Positions 1-11,543 are shown, counted from the stretch's first letter. The stretch is 60,000 bases of DNA from Symsagittifera roscoffensis (GCF_963678635.1 NC_087065.1:34597679-34657678), one strand, 5' to 3'. Notes: generated by a model not told the origin, from the sequence alone. A program made the numbers and translations.

Positions 1-545
1 CGAAAGAGGAATGAACGCGTTGCGAACTTCGCCCTCAGTCGGATCAGAATTCGGCTTTTTCAGCTTTCCTACGAACGACTGTCCGGAGCCTCCGACAATG
101 TTTAATACCTTCAGTAGAGTGAATCACCAGACACTGCGCCAAATTGATCCGAGACTGGAGTATGACAGAAATTCAATTCAGTACAAGTCTGACCTGGGTA
201 CAGGTGCCTTTGGACAAGTATTTCACGCCGATGTGACAGATAAAAACAATCCGGAGAAAAAAATGGAGGTCGCTGTTAAAATGCTAAAAGATGTCAGGTC
301 ACTGGAAACTAAAAGGTCATTCCAACACGAAGCACAACTCTTGGCTAACTTTAGTCACCCCAATATTGTTAAACTGAGAGGAGTATGCTCGAAGGGACAA
401 CCGTTTTGCATGTTGATGGACTACATGAAGTATGGCGATTTGAGGAAGTATCTGGCCTCGTGTACTGGTGGTGGATCATCAGATGGAACCAAACGACAAT
501 TGACCCCAACCGATCTTCTTATGATCAGTCAGCAAGTTGCATCCG
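1..545 (+). CDS. Receptor tyrosine kinase, exon with juxtamembrane region and kinase N-lobe (5' part off window)
   Basis: Encodes the ATP-binding lobe of a receptor-type protein tyrosine kinase. The frame is open from the window edge; the first ATG is at 11, but the exon probably starts upstream, so the true start is not shown. Numbering from that Met: glycine loop GTGAFG at 63-68, catalytic lysine in VAVK (K90), alpha-C glutamate E107 in SFQHEAQLL, hinge region MDYMKYGDL. The juxtamembrane LEYDRN-IQY and the HPNIVKLRGVC stretch are MuSK/Trk/ROR-like. The exon ends after the first base of a Gly codon (donor GT at 546-547, phase 1), joining in frame to the exon at 3282. Family assignment (MuSK/Trk/ROR group) is inference; kinase identity is secure. 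Extracellular and transmembrane parts lie outside the window. Confidence 0.9.
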
Positions 546-722
546 GTAATAGTTTTACCTACTCCATCGGAAAGTGATAAGCAGTGAAATGATGTTTTAA
601 GTGTTTATAACGCTTGCGATTAGCAGGCGTTATTAAACTGGAATATAGACTTTCCGGTTAACAACTTTTTAACAGAATCACCTGTATCTTGTTTCATAAT
701 GAGTTCAAACTTACAAGCGTTC

Positions 723-800
723 CCGGCCAACTTAGCCTTTAGGTAACGAATATGCCTGGGACGGCAAAGGTCCTGTATTCGAATCTGACCAGGGCCTGTT
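723..800 (+). repeat. tRNA-like (SINE-head-like) segment in kinase intron
   Basis: Contains a box A-like TTAGCCTTTAGG around 731-742 and a box B-like ATTCGAATC around 777-785 spaced like an internal RNA polymerase III promoter, and is followed by a T-run. It does not fold into a clean tRNA, so a tRNA-derived SINE remnant is the best guess. Low confidence. Confidence 0.3.
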
Positions 801-1410
801 TTTTTCCAAACGGAAAATATTCTGTTTCAAATAAAATGCCGACCAATTATTTGTCTGCTTACTTGTTGTCGGCTTAGTTGTTACATCTAAGTGTTTGCGA
901 AGCACGTTTGTGTTTGCAAAGTGAAACAAAATTTTAACACTCCCCTCCGCACTTTTCAAGTTGGGTGCATGATAACCAATCGGTTTGTTGAAATTTCTTT
1001 TTTTTTTCATTGTTACACATTCGAATCGAGTGTATTGTACAAACCTTCTTTTTTTCCGACCTAAGTCGCAAAAAAAAGTGCCACTTTTGGTGGCAGTTTT
1101 AAATCGATAGGCTGCGGTAGCAGTATAATGGCATATGTGCTTTAACATTTTATTACTAAAAAGTTAACGGAGTTGATGCATTTCTTATTCATTAATTGAA
1201 CCGAGAAAAGTTAATAGAAATTTTCCAACTCACTGTATCTTGCATTTTTTACTGAAATACATAATTTATACATAATTTGGCTTTGTTCTTTCCAAATTTT
1301 TACATGTAAAATTTTCGCTTTTTGTATTTGATGCCCCTTTCGCGGTATCGAACTGGCAATTTATTAGCATAGGTAGCTTGGTTATTAGTCGCTAGTTTTT
1401 GGTGAAATTA

Positions 1411-1450
1411 AGCTCCCGTGGCCGAGTGGTTAGTGCGTGAGACTCAAGTT
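1411..1450 (+). repeat. tRNA-Leu-like 5' half
   Basis: Reads like the 5' half of a tRNA-Leu: box A TGGCCGAGTGG, a D-arm, then GACTCAAGTT resembling a Leu(CAA) anticodon arm. No T-arm or acceptor 3' strand follows, so this is a fragment (SINE or tRNA relic), not a functional gene. Confidence 0.35.
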
Positions 1451-3281
1451 GCTTTTTCCTATTTCACTTGATAGAGCTGCTTTTTGGTCGTGTTCTCGCA
1501 AGTGTTTGCGAAGCTCAGCTATGCTTCTGAGCGGAAAATTATTTCCGAATTTAGTGGAAAATTTTTTTTTCTCTGAATTTTCCACTGATTTTAAAAAAGG
1601 GTATAAATTGAAAGAAAGCTTACTCCCCTATCTCCTTTTATACTCGTTTTTTTTCGTTTTCACGAAAATTATCCCGCTCAAAAGTTTTTTAGTTTCAATG
1701 AATAGATGAAAAAGCTCCCTGCTTAAGCGGCTAGGACTACATTTTTTCACGCATAAAGTTATGGCCCTCGGATTAGTCAATTTTTTTTATTTCTATTTTT
1801 TGGCCCGTTTTTAAACTTTGTGAATATTCTCGAAACTACCCTGCTATATCTGAGACTTTAGGTTCAATTCAAAAAATGGGTTGTGTGAAGCTCATTTGCT
1901 TATGCGAATACTCTTGAAAGTTATGACCCTGGAAAGAGTCAAACTTATGATTTTTGGAGCGCTTGTTTTTTTAAGTTGGCTTTTCTCGAGAACTACTCTC
2001 CCAAATCTGAGACTTTGGGTTCAATCGAAATACAGGTTGAGTGAACTCTTTCTGTGCAAGCGGCTACGCCCTGTTTTTCACGCAAAAAGATATGATTCTC
2101 GGAAATGTCAAATGTTGATTTGTTGACCGTTACTTTTCTCGCTAACTATCCTGCTAAATCTGATATCACAGTTTTAACCGAAACAACAGGTTGTTGAAAA
2201 ACTACTTTTATCAGTGGCTATGCCCAGTTTGTTTAAGAATAAAATTATGGCCTTCAAAAGTCGAAATTATTGGAAAACTGGCGTGCCAATTCTCAAGATG
2301 TTTTTAATCGCTTTCACATCTTACAGAAAAGAAGTTTTTACAGAAAAGAAGTTTTGGGTTTTTGAAATCCTTTTGACTGTTTTTTTTTAGAAACTTTGAC
2401 CGTTTTTAGAAGATTGAGTTTTCCTAAAATTTACACAATCAAATCTGAGATGAAATTTTCAATTGAAAAACCGGTTGCGATAATGATTCCTGCTGAAGCG
2501 GCGACTCCTTAGTTTTTTGTAAGAGAAATTTTATCTCCTTGGGAAAATTGATTATCTCGAAATTTTTTACTCATCTCGCTTAGTAGAGCATCAAGTTTTG
2601 GACCAAGTCCAATTTTTGAAATCTTATTTTTCGTGCCGCATCAGTATAGCAAATTCATTCACTGTCAATTCGTACCTCCAGTTTTAGCTGGGCCCCTATT
2701 ATACGAAAATTTTGGTTCAAGTTTTTTTTCAACATATAATTTTTTTTCGTCTTTTGTTTTTCTACGTTTGTGTTGTATCGCAAGTATTCTCCGTTTCGCC
2801 TCTGTTTAAATGAATCAAGTGTTCATTTATTTAGGTCGTGTGGTTTTTAGCGTGTTTTGTTTATTCTTAGATGCTGACAGTCAAATTTATGTTTTGGCGC
2901 TTTCGAGTTTTTTTTGTTGGCTAAATGGAAGGAAAATGGAGCTCTTTAATAACAAAAAAGGAAATGAAGCGAAAGAAATATTGAGTTTTTATTTTCCGAA
3001 ATCCCAGTAGAATGAAAAATTTATTATGAGCTTGAAGGCGACAGATGATTTAGATGCTCAAAAGATGAAAAGTTTCAAAAAATCAGTAGTTTTTGTTCAA
3101 TTCTCTTCATAAACATTTATGTATGGTAAGTAATGGTGTAAAATACTTAAAATGCTAACTGATTTTATATTTTGATTTTTTTTCTGCTGGTCTAAGGATA
3201 TTTGGTATTAAGGGGTATTTCTTTAACATTGCAAGTATCAATTGTTTTTTATCATAAGTGTTCTTAAGGTAGTGTTTTTAG

Positions 3282-3566
3282 GCATGTCGTATGTGTCTGA
3301 GAGGAACTACATCCATCGTGATCTGGCCACCAGGAACTGTCTGGTGGGCGAGGGTCTTGTGGTGAAGATCACTGACTTCGGCCTGAGCAAGCAGCTGAAA
3401 GACGGCTGTGAGTTTCTCATGTTGGAACCCAGTGAGGGAGTGGTTCCCATGCGCTGGATGGCCCCAGAGGCACTGTCAATCGGAAGGTACAGTAGGCAGA
3501 GCGACGTGTGGAGTTTTGGAGTGCTCCTCTGGGAGGTGTTCACATTCGCCATGCAACCATACTACG
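3282..3566 (+). CDS. Receptor tyrosine kinase, catalytic and activation-loop exon
   Basis: Continues the kinase domain. Acceptor AG is at 3280-3281 and donor GT at 3567-3568 (GGTAAG context), both phase 1, so the splice joins keep frame. The exon carries the RTK-type catalytic loop HRDLATRN, the metal-binding DFG, the P+1/APE segment MRWMAPEAL, and [13 protein letters not shown] of the C-lobe, ending in [11 protein letters not shown] with WMAPE is diagnostic of tyrosine rather than Ser/Thr kinases. Oddity: between DFG and APE no tyrosine is present (segment [19 protein letters not shown]), whereas MuSK, Trk, ROR and insulin-receptor relatives carry two or three autophosphorylated tyrosines there. 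All catalytic residues remain, so the enzyme is probably active or constitutively open rather than a pseudokinase, but this is inference. Confidence 0.93.
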
Positions 3567-3844
3567 GTAAGTTGTATTGCTTATCAAGTGCTTTTATTTT
3601 TATTTTTGTTGATTTTTTTTGACAAGATCCTTTGGCATTCTTTGTTTTCGGATCATTGGTGTCTAGCCACGTGTTGTCGGCTTTTAAACGCTCGAAAAAA
3701 CTCAAAGCTTATTTAATGCTAGTGGTTTTTTTTCTCGTCTGTTTTTCTGAGATTGAATTTTTCAGAAAATATTTCAAAAAAAGCGTTGATGTTTTGCAAG
3801 TTTTTTTTCGACTTTGTTATTTCCATCTCACTGTCTATTTCATA

Positions 3845-3915
3845 GCTTGATTTGCTATGCTTTCGTCTTATCGCAAGTGATGCGGAGCTGCGCTTTACCT
3901 CTGTGTCAAATATGT
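3845..3915 (+). repeat. Dispersed TCGCAAGTGATGCG repeat
   Basis: Short dispersed motif: TTATCGCAAGTGATGCGGAGC followed by a pyrimidine-rich CTCTGTGT stretch. Related copies occur near 2775, 17020-17130 (three times) and 32350. It sits just 5' of the last kinase exon. Confidence 0.45.
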
Positions 3916-3938
3916 AAGGCAATTTTGAAATGTTTCAG

Positions 3939-4264
3939 ACAAAGAATTGCAATGCATTGTAGACTTCGTCACAAACGGTGGAGTTCTAGATCGTGTTTGC
4001 GGAACCAGAGTCATCCCAGAAGATGTGTACGGTGTAATGGAGGAGTGCTGGAACTTTCAGCCCTCGAGGCGGCCTCCGTTCAGAACACTATACGAGCAGT
4101 TGGACTCTCTCCTGAAAAAGTACACAGCTGCGGGACCTATTCTACAGCCGCACATGGGGTCCCTGGGAAGACATCGAGTGTCCTCACAGAGATTAGGAAG
4201 TGTGCGTCATGGATCTACGGATCATGGAGCTGATCATGTCCATACAAACTCATCAATATGTTGA
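3939..4264 (+). CDS. Receptor tyrosine kinase, terminal exon (C-lobe and tail)
   Basis: Last coding exon of the kinase gene. Acceptor AG at 3937-3938 follows a TGTTTCAG tract; the first two bases complete an Asp codon. It encodes helices alpha-G to alpha-I, with the invariant-type CW of VMEECW and an RRPPF motif (equivalent to the conserved RP-F of kinase subdomain XI), then a short tail of about 45 residues rich in Ser, His and Gly, ending at TGA 4262-4264. No obvious PDZ-ligand or SH2 tyrosine motif is seen in the tail. The preceding intron (3567-3938, 372 bp) holds a copy of the TCGCAAGTG repeat near its 3' end. Confidence 0.9.
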
Positions 4265-5727
4265 GCCCCGGATAGACCGGCGCATCTTTTATTTCCCTAA
4301 GTCGGGTCCAGAAAAGTCGGCTTCAAATTTGTTCTGAATGCAAACAAAATGCTGCGCAGGAGAGCCACAATTCTGGGCATCTGTCGAAAAACGTTGGAAG
4401 TGACTCATCAGATTTCAGCTCATATCATGACAAACTAAGCTTTTAAAAGAGTCGTCAATTATAATTGAAAACTTGCAAAAAATTCAGCGGATATCCCCTG
4501 GATGGAATACTATTTATAACGCGATGATTTGTACGGTTTAATTTAACACAGCCAAGCTCTAGAAAGGTGACTGTGTCATTTGCAGTGTTTTTGGCTCCGT
4601 TGTGTTTATAAATCAGATATTCTAATCAAATTAGGCCCTTTTACATTTTCGTGCTTTCGTATGTAATGCAATGGAGTAAGTTATGTAGGAAACCTGTGCA
4701 GTATACATCATATTTAAGGTGTTTTTCTCGAGGAAGGATCCTTTTGAGTTTTTGAGCTTTACAGACCTTTGCTTAGTTTATGTTTGCTTTGTAGTTTTTG
4801 TATGTATTTATTGTTCAGTTGAAGATATTGCTCCGTTCATAAAAATTTGCTTAGTTCAATCGGGCATTCACAAGGGTACAAAAATTATTTTGTTTCTTGA
4901 TCTAATTTTCCATTCGTTAAGTTGAGTATTTATTTATTACTTGCTGTTTGTAACATTCCATTCATCGTTAAGACATTCACCCTAAAAGCAATCAGACTGC
5001 CTTTTTCTTTATACGCTAAACACTGAAATTAGAAAAAAGTGCGTTCATTTCTTTAGACTCAGAATAATTAGTTCTAAATGTGTTAAGTTTGTGCAGTATT
5101 TTGAAATACCAAGAGTTAGATGAATAAATCAAAGTTTGGTAGTCGAGCTGCTATGATGTCAAAAATAAATGAAATTTAGTTAAGTTATAAATCCAAAATG
5201 TTAACTTGTTCAGTTGTTGTTCGGGCAATATTTATTTGTAAAAGCGTAGTGCAAATCAGAAAGTTCTATTTTTGTTTTCTATATTAATCTTTAGCACCGG
5301 GAACCTTGTCAAAACTTGCCCCCACATACATGCGTAAAAGATGGGAGAAATTTATGCTAGGCAAAGACCGGAGTTGGAGCGCTTTTTCGTTGGTGGTTTC
5401 ATAATATGAAATGTGTTCCGTTGTAGCATGGCTATTAAATTGATGCGTGCCGCCATATAATCATAAGGTTTCCTGTGCTGTGCTGTTTATGATCCAAGAA
5501 ATTGACCCTTTTTCTACATCCTTGTCTCATCTCTCATCATCCGTCTGTTGATCGATTGCAATTACAGACCGCTTGAGTGCATATTTTAAATTGCATATTC
5601 CATATTCGCTGTTGTCAATATTTTGAAATCCGAAAATTCAAATAAAAATTGTCTTTAGCCTTTTTTACAGGAATTGGTAAATCCAGGAATTAAAAGAGAT
5701 AAGGAATGAAAAAGTATAATAATTGTT
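4265..5727 (+). other. Kinase gene 3' flank, probable 3' UTR
   Basis: No coding signal is seen. Candidate polyadenylation hexamers AATAAA lie at 5123-5128 and 5164-5169, about 860-900 bp after the kinase stop. The rest is AT-rich sequence without recognisable features up to the MITE at 5728. Confidence 0.4.
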
Positions 5728-6053
5728 CAGGGGCGGATCTAGGATTTTCTCGAGGGGGGGGGGGGATTTTCAAAAATGGATTTCAAAAGACCTTATTTTT
5801 TTTTAGGTCGACCAAGTTGGTTTTCCGAGCTCTCCCAAAGCACTAAAAAGTCCCTGATTTGGCCGCAAAAAGGCGTTTTAAGGCGCGCACTCCCCCCTCA
5901 AAATTAGTATATATTGGCGCATTTTGAAAAATTTTAGGGTCCGTCAACCAAAAATGGATATCTGAAAATAGTTCAAAGGGGGGACCCTTTGGGTCGGCAG
6001 GGAGTCGAATCCCTGAGGGGGGGGCGTCCGCCCCGGCCCTAAAACCGCCCCTG
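5728..6053. mobile_element. MITE with terminal inverted repeats and direct-repeat flanks
   Basis: A 326-bp non-coding element. The left end CAGGGGCGGATCTAGG (5728-5743) is matched by the inverted right end (CAGGGGCGGTTTTAGG read from 6053 leftward), 14 of 16 positions. The direct repeat AATTGTTCAG occurs at 5721-5730 and 6054-6063; because the ends share CAG, the true target duplication is 7-8 bp, as expected for a hAT-type element. The interior has G-runs next to each end and no open frame, so it would depend on a transposase in trans. hAT assignment rests on CAGGG ends plus duplication size. Confidence 0.85.
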
Positions 6054-6139
6054 AATTGTTCAGCGTAAAAAAAGTGATTTCGTTTAAGTTCAATTCATTT
6101 CATTCGAACAGCAAAATAGTAAGGTCACAAAAAAATGTG

Positions 6140-7230
6140 ATTGACTTCTAGTTTCGAAAATGGAATGTAATTTTTAGATTTCCCAGTGGAATAAAAAATT
6201 TACTTATTGATCCAGTGATCTCAAATTGGGTTAATTTTATCAAAAAAGTGTCTATCGTAAACTGTTCTTGAAATTCAAAGAGCTTGAACGGCATCTGTTT
6301 TGTCTGAAATTCGAAAGTTAGATTTTTCAAAAAAAGGTCATTATTTTTCATGTTTACCTGCGTTCATTGACTCTTTTCCAACTGCCTGTTGGCTATGCTT
6401 TGTCTGTTTGGTTGCCTCTGCTTGGGTTTTTTTTATGATTTTAAAGAATTTTGTGCTCCAACTCAGTGTGTGTACTGTTGAAATGCTATTTGGCTATTTA
6501 ATAACTTTTTTCATGAGCCTTGTCAAAGCGTACTCATTGCAAACTGTAATCAGTATCAGAAATTAGATATGAAGATAATTCATTCACATACTGAAGTTTC
6601 GTTCTGAAGTTGCGGAGGTGCTTCATATCCAGCAGTCCGCTTTTTTCAGATCTTATTTACTTTTATGACTAAATTTTACACTCTCCTTGTTTTTCAAAAC
6701 TCGGTTTTGCTTTTTTCTGTGTGTGTTACGAAATGGTAAAATGAAATGGTAAAAAAGAGAGTAGTCGGTTGATAGGCAAGTAGTGCAGATTTGTCACATA
6801 ATAATAATAACGTCATTGTTAATGTACAGGCGAAGAAAGGAAGTTTTTTCAAGCGTCAATAAACGCAATGCAGATACTTATATAAGCCGAGCTGATTTTC
6901 TTTGTTTTAGGAAAAACGGAAAAGCGTTTTTGATTTTGCTTACGCTAATTTCTACTTTTTTGTTGTTTGACTTCTGATTTCTTTTCCAGATAAATTTAAA
7001 TTCAATCGATAGAATAAAGCCAAATTAAGTTCTCCAATTAAGAAAGCGGAAATTGTGAGACAAAACGTGAATGACTCAAAAATTCAAAAGTGTTGTTTAA
7101 TTTTAAGAATTCCCAGCTGTATGAAAAGTTTCGAACTTTTTCCAAAAAACGAGGCAGTTTTTTTGTTTCCATGCGTTTCTTGACAATTTTCTAACTGTGT
7201 TGGCTATGCTTAACTTTTACAACCTTCTGA
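6140..7230 (+). repeat. Two further copies of an interspersed repeat
   Basis: Segments 6170-6430 and 7100-7230 share TTCCCAG-TG-ATAAAAA, a later TTTCCAACTG-CTGTTGGCTATGCTT block and intervening poorly conserved sequence; the first block also appears at about 3000. They look like diverged copies of one interspersed element. The rest of 6430-7870 shows nothing recognisable. Confidence 0.4.
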
Positions 7231-7912
7231 TGGGTAGCAGCATTGAATTAGTGTTGCGCATAATGTAATCAACGAAAAAGGAAGAAAGTTGTATTACATT
7301 TATCAGTAACATACAATTGATAAAGCCAGGATAGTTTGCGCTACATCGTGTATTTTCTCAAATATCTATCGGTAAAGCACGCGAGATACTTGGTTTTTTG
7401 AAATAGTACCTGTAAGCAACCGTTCTTAGTTTAGTTTCACAATATGAGTTTTGTGTTGGTGAAGTACTGGAAAGAAATTGATTTGAATCCCGTGAAATGG
7501 AGAACTTTCTTTATCCTTTTCAGCAACAAATTGTTAGTTCGGTGCAAAAGTTTCAATTACGGTAGACTTGAGTCAATATGATCGAGTAAATTTTCAGGGA
7601 CTTGAAATTTTTCAGGCACCGAATACAAGACCAGAGTCACAAGTATTTTGTGTAGTGTCAATTTCAGATTTATTCAAGCCAAGATGTTTCAGTTTCGAGA
7701 GAAGACAGAGCCGACTAGATGCTCTCTTTTAACCGTCTTTCAAAAATGTAGTGCCAAACTCAGTCTGTTTCCCTGAACTTTTAGTTCATTTGAAACTTCA
7801 ATTCCCGCAACTTATGTGATAGTGTGAGAGCTCAGCGTGAGTTGAATTTGTTTCAACTTTGACTGATTGAGCAAAGATTGTTGTTGGTTGTTGTTGTTGA
7901 ATATGATATACG

Positions 7913-8872
7913 TCAGCGGGTAATGCTTTTTGGCAATGTCGTTGCTGCCAACGTTAACGTCTCGGTCGGGTATCGGGTAAGAAAGCCAAGGTCGGTGTTG
8001 ATGGTTCCAAATAACTCCTGTCTAGTAGCTGCGGTGCCAGGGCAGTCTAGCCAGTGTTCAACAGTGTCTCTATCTTGGTTGCATCGTCTGCAAGAGGGGT
8101 CTATCATCGGGTCCATCAGGTTCTTGTAAGCTGAGAAGGCCATGCAGTGGCCTGACCGTAGTCTTGCTAGCAGAACCGCGTCCTTCCTTGTTTTGGTAGC
8201 CTCCTTGTCTCTCACTCTGGAATGGTTGGAGTACACGGCCGCTATCCTGTGGTGAGAGGGGTCTCCGTCCTTCATGGTTCTCTTGATACAGGATTTGGCG
8301 CAACTCAGTGAGACCGGTATCAGTTCTTCTTCTCTGGAATTGGCTGCCTCGTTTGCCAATTTATCTGCCATTTCGTTGCCGGGTATGGAAACGTGTCCGG
8401 GTACCCATTGGATGATCGTGTGTGCTCCAGCGCGGTTAAGGGAGGACCTGATGTTGGAGCTGTTCGAAATGGCCTCAACTAGAGATTGACTGTCTGTGCA
8501 AGTCATGACCTTGTTGTTCCCTGCTCTCGTGTTCGTCTCGATCCACTTCGCTGCTTCCTGCAGGGCTTCTCGCTCTTCTTCGTAAGAGGAGGTTAGCGTG
8601 CGTCCTCTGATCTTGATCTCCTGTACCACCTCTGGCTCGCGGGGGTCGCCTGTCGTTACTACAACTGCAGATCCGCCGTCTCTGGTTCCTTCCGCCGCGG
8701 AGCCATCCGTGTAGATCACAAACTCAGGGCAGTTGTCGTTGATAGTGTTGACGGCCTTCTCTACACTGTTGTCGCTTCTATTTTCTCCCATCAGCTTGGG
8801 AAAGGCGGTCCACCGTTGTCTCTCTTCTATCCAAGGGGGGGCTTCCACACTCAAGACTTCTCTCTTCTCCAA
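7913..8872 (-). pseudogene. LINE RNase H domain and C-terminal Cys-His knuckle
   Basis: About 319 codons, with no internal stop. The RNase H catalytic set is complete: YTDGSA (D56), Glu in EREAL (E102), TDSQS (D127), and Asp in GNEMADKLA (D170), plus WVPGH. It is followed by a CRRC...H...C knuckle and stops at 7913-7915 just before the CAA-rich 3' tail. In life it would remove RNA from the cDNA hybrid. It is joined to the RT by a frameshift, so not expressed as part of a working protein here. Confidence 0.88.
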
Positions 8873-9650
8873 CTCCTCCGGTAGCTGATCCGCAGTCCTC
8901 TTCGCTTGCTCTCCAGTTACTGCGGGCTAAACGGTGAGGGGGCCCGGGGCGACTCGCCACTTCTCTGGGGTGTTTCTTCGGAGCTCTCTTAACTTTCTCC
9001 CAGGAGATCGCTGTCAGTCTCCTGCTAGTAGTCTGGTAGCTCTGCACATTAGCTTCAAGGCGGACTGCTTCTATTGGTGTGGAGCACGCGTGACCAGTCA
9101 CGCGTCTCAGTGCCTTGTTATGGGCTCGGTCGAGACGGTCCATCTGCGTGGAGGAGAGCCATGGTTGCCAACCAGGGCCGGCGTAATCCATAACACTCTT
9201 CTGCGTGGCTAAGAAGAACTTTCTGAGCTGCTCCGTCTTCCAGCCAAAGTCCGACGCACCTAGAACTGCAATAGCCTTGCATCTGGCTTCCACCGTCTTC
9301 ACCACTGCGTCCACGTGCTGCTGGAACGACAATGTCCTCTCCATGGTGACGCCCAAGAACTTCGGATTCGCGTTGAACTCCATCTCCTTATCGTACAGGA
9401 TGATCTTCGGGATCCATTTGGCGTCCACCGAACCGGCTGCGAAGAACGTCACTTCCGTCTTGCCTTTTTCAGTGTTGAGGAGCATTTTCTTCTCCTTAAC
9501 CCACTTCACTATGTTGTCCACCGTCTGCTGCACTCTCCGACCCGCCTCTTCCTTGTACCAGTCCGTCGCCCGCACCGACACGTCGTCTGCGAAAGAGCCG
9601 ACAAGACTTCTGCTGGGATGACCGAAGTGAGAGGGTCGATAAAGAACAGA
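8778..9650 (-). pseudogene. LINE reverse transcriptase, catalytic and thumb part
   Basis: Holds the RT catalytic motif FADD at 9582-9593 (equivalent to YxDD), then the thumb-like region with FLGVTMERTLSFQQHVDAV and KALRRVTGH, typical of LINE RTs with a following RNase H. Residues upstream of about 9610 and after about 8900 in this frame are out-of-frame readings. Catalytic aspartates remain despite the frameshifts around them. Confidence 0.8.
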
Positions 9651-11115
9651 AAAAGGAGTGGGGCCAGCACAGGCCCCTGCGGCACTCCTTGTCTGATGGT
9701 TCTGTGTCTGCTGAGGGAGTTGGCAAACAGGACTCTGCCTTGTCTGTTTTGGAGGAAACCAGCAACCCAGCGCAGGAACTTCCGCGGGACGCCCTTCTCC
9801 AACATGGTAAGCAACAACTCCTACCTCCACACTCTGTCATACGCCCGCGAGAAGTCGAGCAGGGCCATGACAGTTCTTCTGGCTTCTTTTTCTGAAAGCC
9901 GTTGCTCACGGACTGCGACATCCTGATCACTTGATCTTCACAGCTTCTACTTCTGCGGAACCCAGCTTGACTGTCGCTAAACCAGTTGTTCGTCTCTACC
10001 AACTAGCTGATTCTAGCTGCAATCATGCGTTCCAAAGTCTTGACGATGCAGGTCAGGCTGACTGGTCTGAAGGAGGCGACTTTGCTACTGGGCTTGCCGG
10101 CTTTCAAGAGGGGGACAATGACTGCGTTCTGCCACTCCTGAGGACACTTCCCCGTGTTGAAGGACATGTTGAACAGAGTCAAGAGCTCACTCCTCGCCTC
10201 CTGGCCCAATGCTTTAAGAAAAGTCGGTGGGATGTCGTCAGGACCCGCTGTTCCCTGCGTCTTCATATGCTTGATCGCTCTCTTGAGTTCCTCCATGCTA
10301 AAGTCGGCGGTGCTTTCTTCGTCTAGCGTAGGCGCACGCAGCCACGTCTTCAACAGGCGATTCTTGACTCTCTCCTCCCTGCTGAAGCTGAGGCGACTGA
10401 TCCCACTGTAGTGGCTCATAAAGATGTCCGCTTTCTTCATATTAGAGGTGATGGTTTTCCCATTATGCAGCATCGCCTCATTGGCTGGGGTAGAGTCTGG
10501 TTTGCCATTCAGCGAACCTACAACTTTCCACATCTTGCTGTAGTCCTGATCCTGCACCAGCTCGTCAAGGTACTCTATCCACTTTTCTTCTCTCTCTTCC
10601 TTGAAGGCCTCTTTAGTCTCTCTGCATGCCTCTAGCCACTCCTCTCTTCTCGTTTTCACGTTTCTTCTGAGCATATTCCTTTTCTTCACCAGCGTCTTGA
10701 TTCTCGGTGTCATTGGTGTTCTGTTCGTCTTCCGTGGCTTTGTCCTCCCGACAACGACTCTTGCCACACTTCTCAGGATCTCGTTGAACGTCTTCACTCT
10801 CACGCACAGCTTATGCGAGGTCGAAAACTCCTCCGCACGTCGCTCCACCTCGCTGCTGAAAACTGCCCAGTCAACTCCCCTGCTCTTCCACCGTGGACGC
10901 GCTTCTCCCGGTTTCGTGGTGTTGACCTCACACTCCAATTCTATCGTGATCGGCAGATGGTACGATCCCATGTCGTCTCCCACGTTCCAGAACACTCTGC
11001 TGGCCATCGAAGAAGGCGCCAGAAAAAGGTCCGGGGTGCTCCTAACTCCTGTGGCACTGATGGTGCACGTGCTCGTCCCGTCGTTGCTGCAGATGAGATC
11101 GTTTCCGCTATCCAC
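9496..11115 (-). pseudogene. LINE endonuclease C-terminus and reverse transcriptase, N-terminal half
   Basis: Starts with the endonuclease end SYHLPI, where the usual catalytic Asp-His pair (SDH-PI) has Tyr in place of Asp, a second sign of decay. A linker rich in Lys/Arg/Glu leads into RT: AGPDDIPPTFL, SFRPVSL, and QAGFRRSRS around 9950. The frame from 10002 downward is the same but then fails near 9900; GVPQGPVLAPLLF lies in another frame (9509-9817). So the RT palm is spread over three frames. Confidence 0.8.
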
Positions 11116-11543
11116 TCTTCAATTCTTTCTCCACGGCTGTCACTCAGCTGTACAGTGTCCCAGAGCACTGAATGCCCGTTGAAGTCTCCGGCTAAAAAAC
11201 AAGTGTTCCCAGTCGGCAGCTGGCTAAGGACCAGAACTTCCACCTCTCCCGTGTCTCTGTTGGGGGGGGGACATAGACGTTGAAGAAAGTCATCCATTTC
11301 CGCTTGCTCACTCTCACGCGGAAGGAACTGGACTCCACATTCCCTCTCTGTTGGTTCCAGCTCTCTCTCGTCTCGTACTACAGGTCTTCTTTGATGTAAG
11401 ACAGAAGACCTCGTTTCTGCCATCTGCTCTATCGTTCCTGATTCATGAGTAGCCCGGGATCCTCGGTGTCTGGTTCTTCTTGGCCAGCTTGGACTCTTGT
11501 ACCAGCCCAATATCGATGTCCAGTTCCTGTAGCCTGGCCGCAA
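10941..11543 (-). pseudogene. LINE APE endonuclease, middle part
   Basis: Contains the endonuclease motif FLAGDFNGHSVLW (metal-binding Asp and Asn) in a frame shifted from the upstream piece. The beginning (about 60 residues) and the end (after about position 11100) are out-of-frame readings. The endonuclease nicks target DNA to prime reverse transcription in intact elements. Confidence 0.75.

Larger units (their letters stand above)
600..2800 (+). repeat. Degenerate repeat family, copy A (with about 160-bp tandem units)
   Basis: Fills most of the first visible kinase intron. From about 1720 to 2600 diverged units of roughly 155-170 bp recur, each with a TTATGGCCCTCGGAAA-like core (for example 1759, 1921, 2090, 2245) preceded by CTATCCTGCTAAATCTGA and a GGTTCAATC block. 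Flanking modules (CTAAGTCGCAA near 1063, GAGTTGATGCAT near 1170, ATAATTTATACATAA near 1260, TTAGCTGGGC near 2685, TATCGCAAGT near 2775) recur at 14990-17400 in a different order. It may be a satellite-bearing non-autonomous element; no coding frame supports a transposase. Confidence 0.6.

Noticed and set aside
732-1148. 138-codon minus-strand frame in the kinase intron
   Set aside because: Falls inside a repeat with tRNA-like sequence; low-complexity Lys/Phe content and no domain. Treated as chance.
1411-1450. Functional tRNA-Leu gene
   Set aside because: Only the 5' half is tRNA-like; no T-arm or acceptor partner, so recorded as a fragment.
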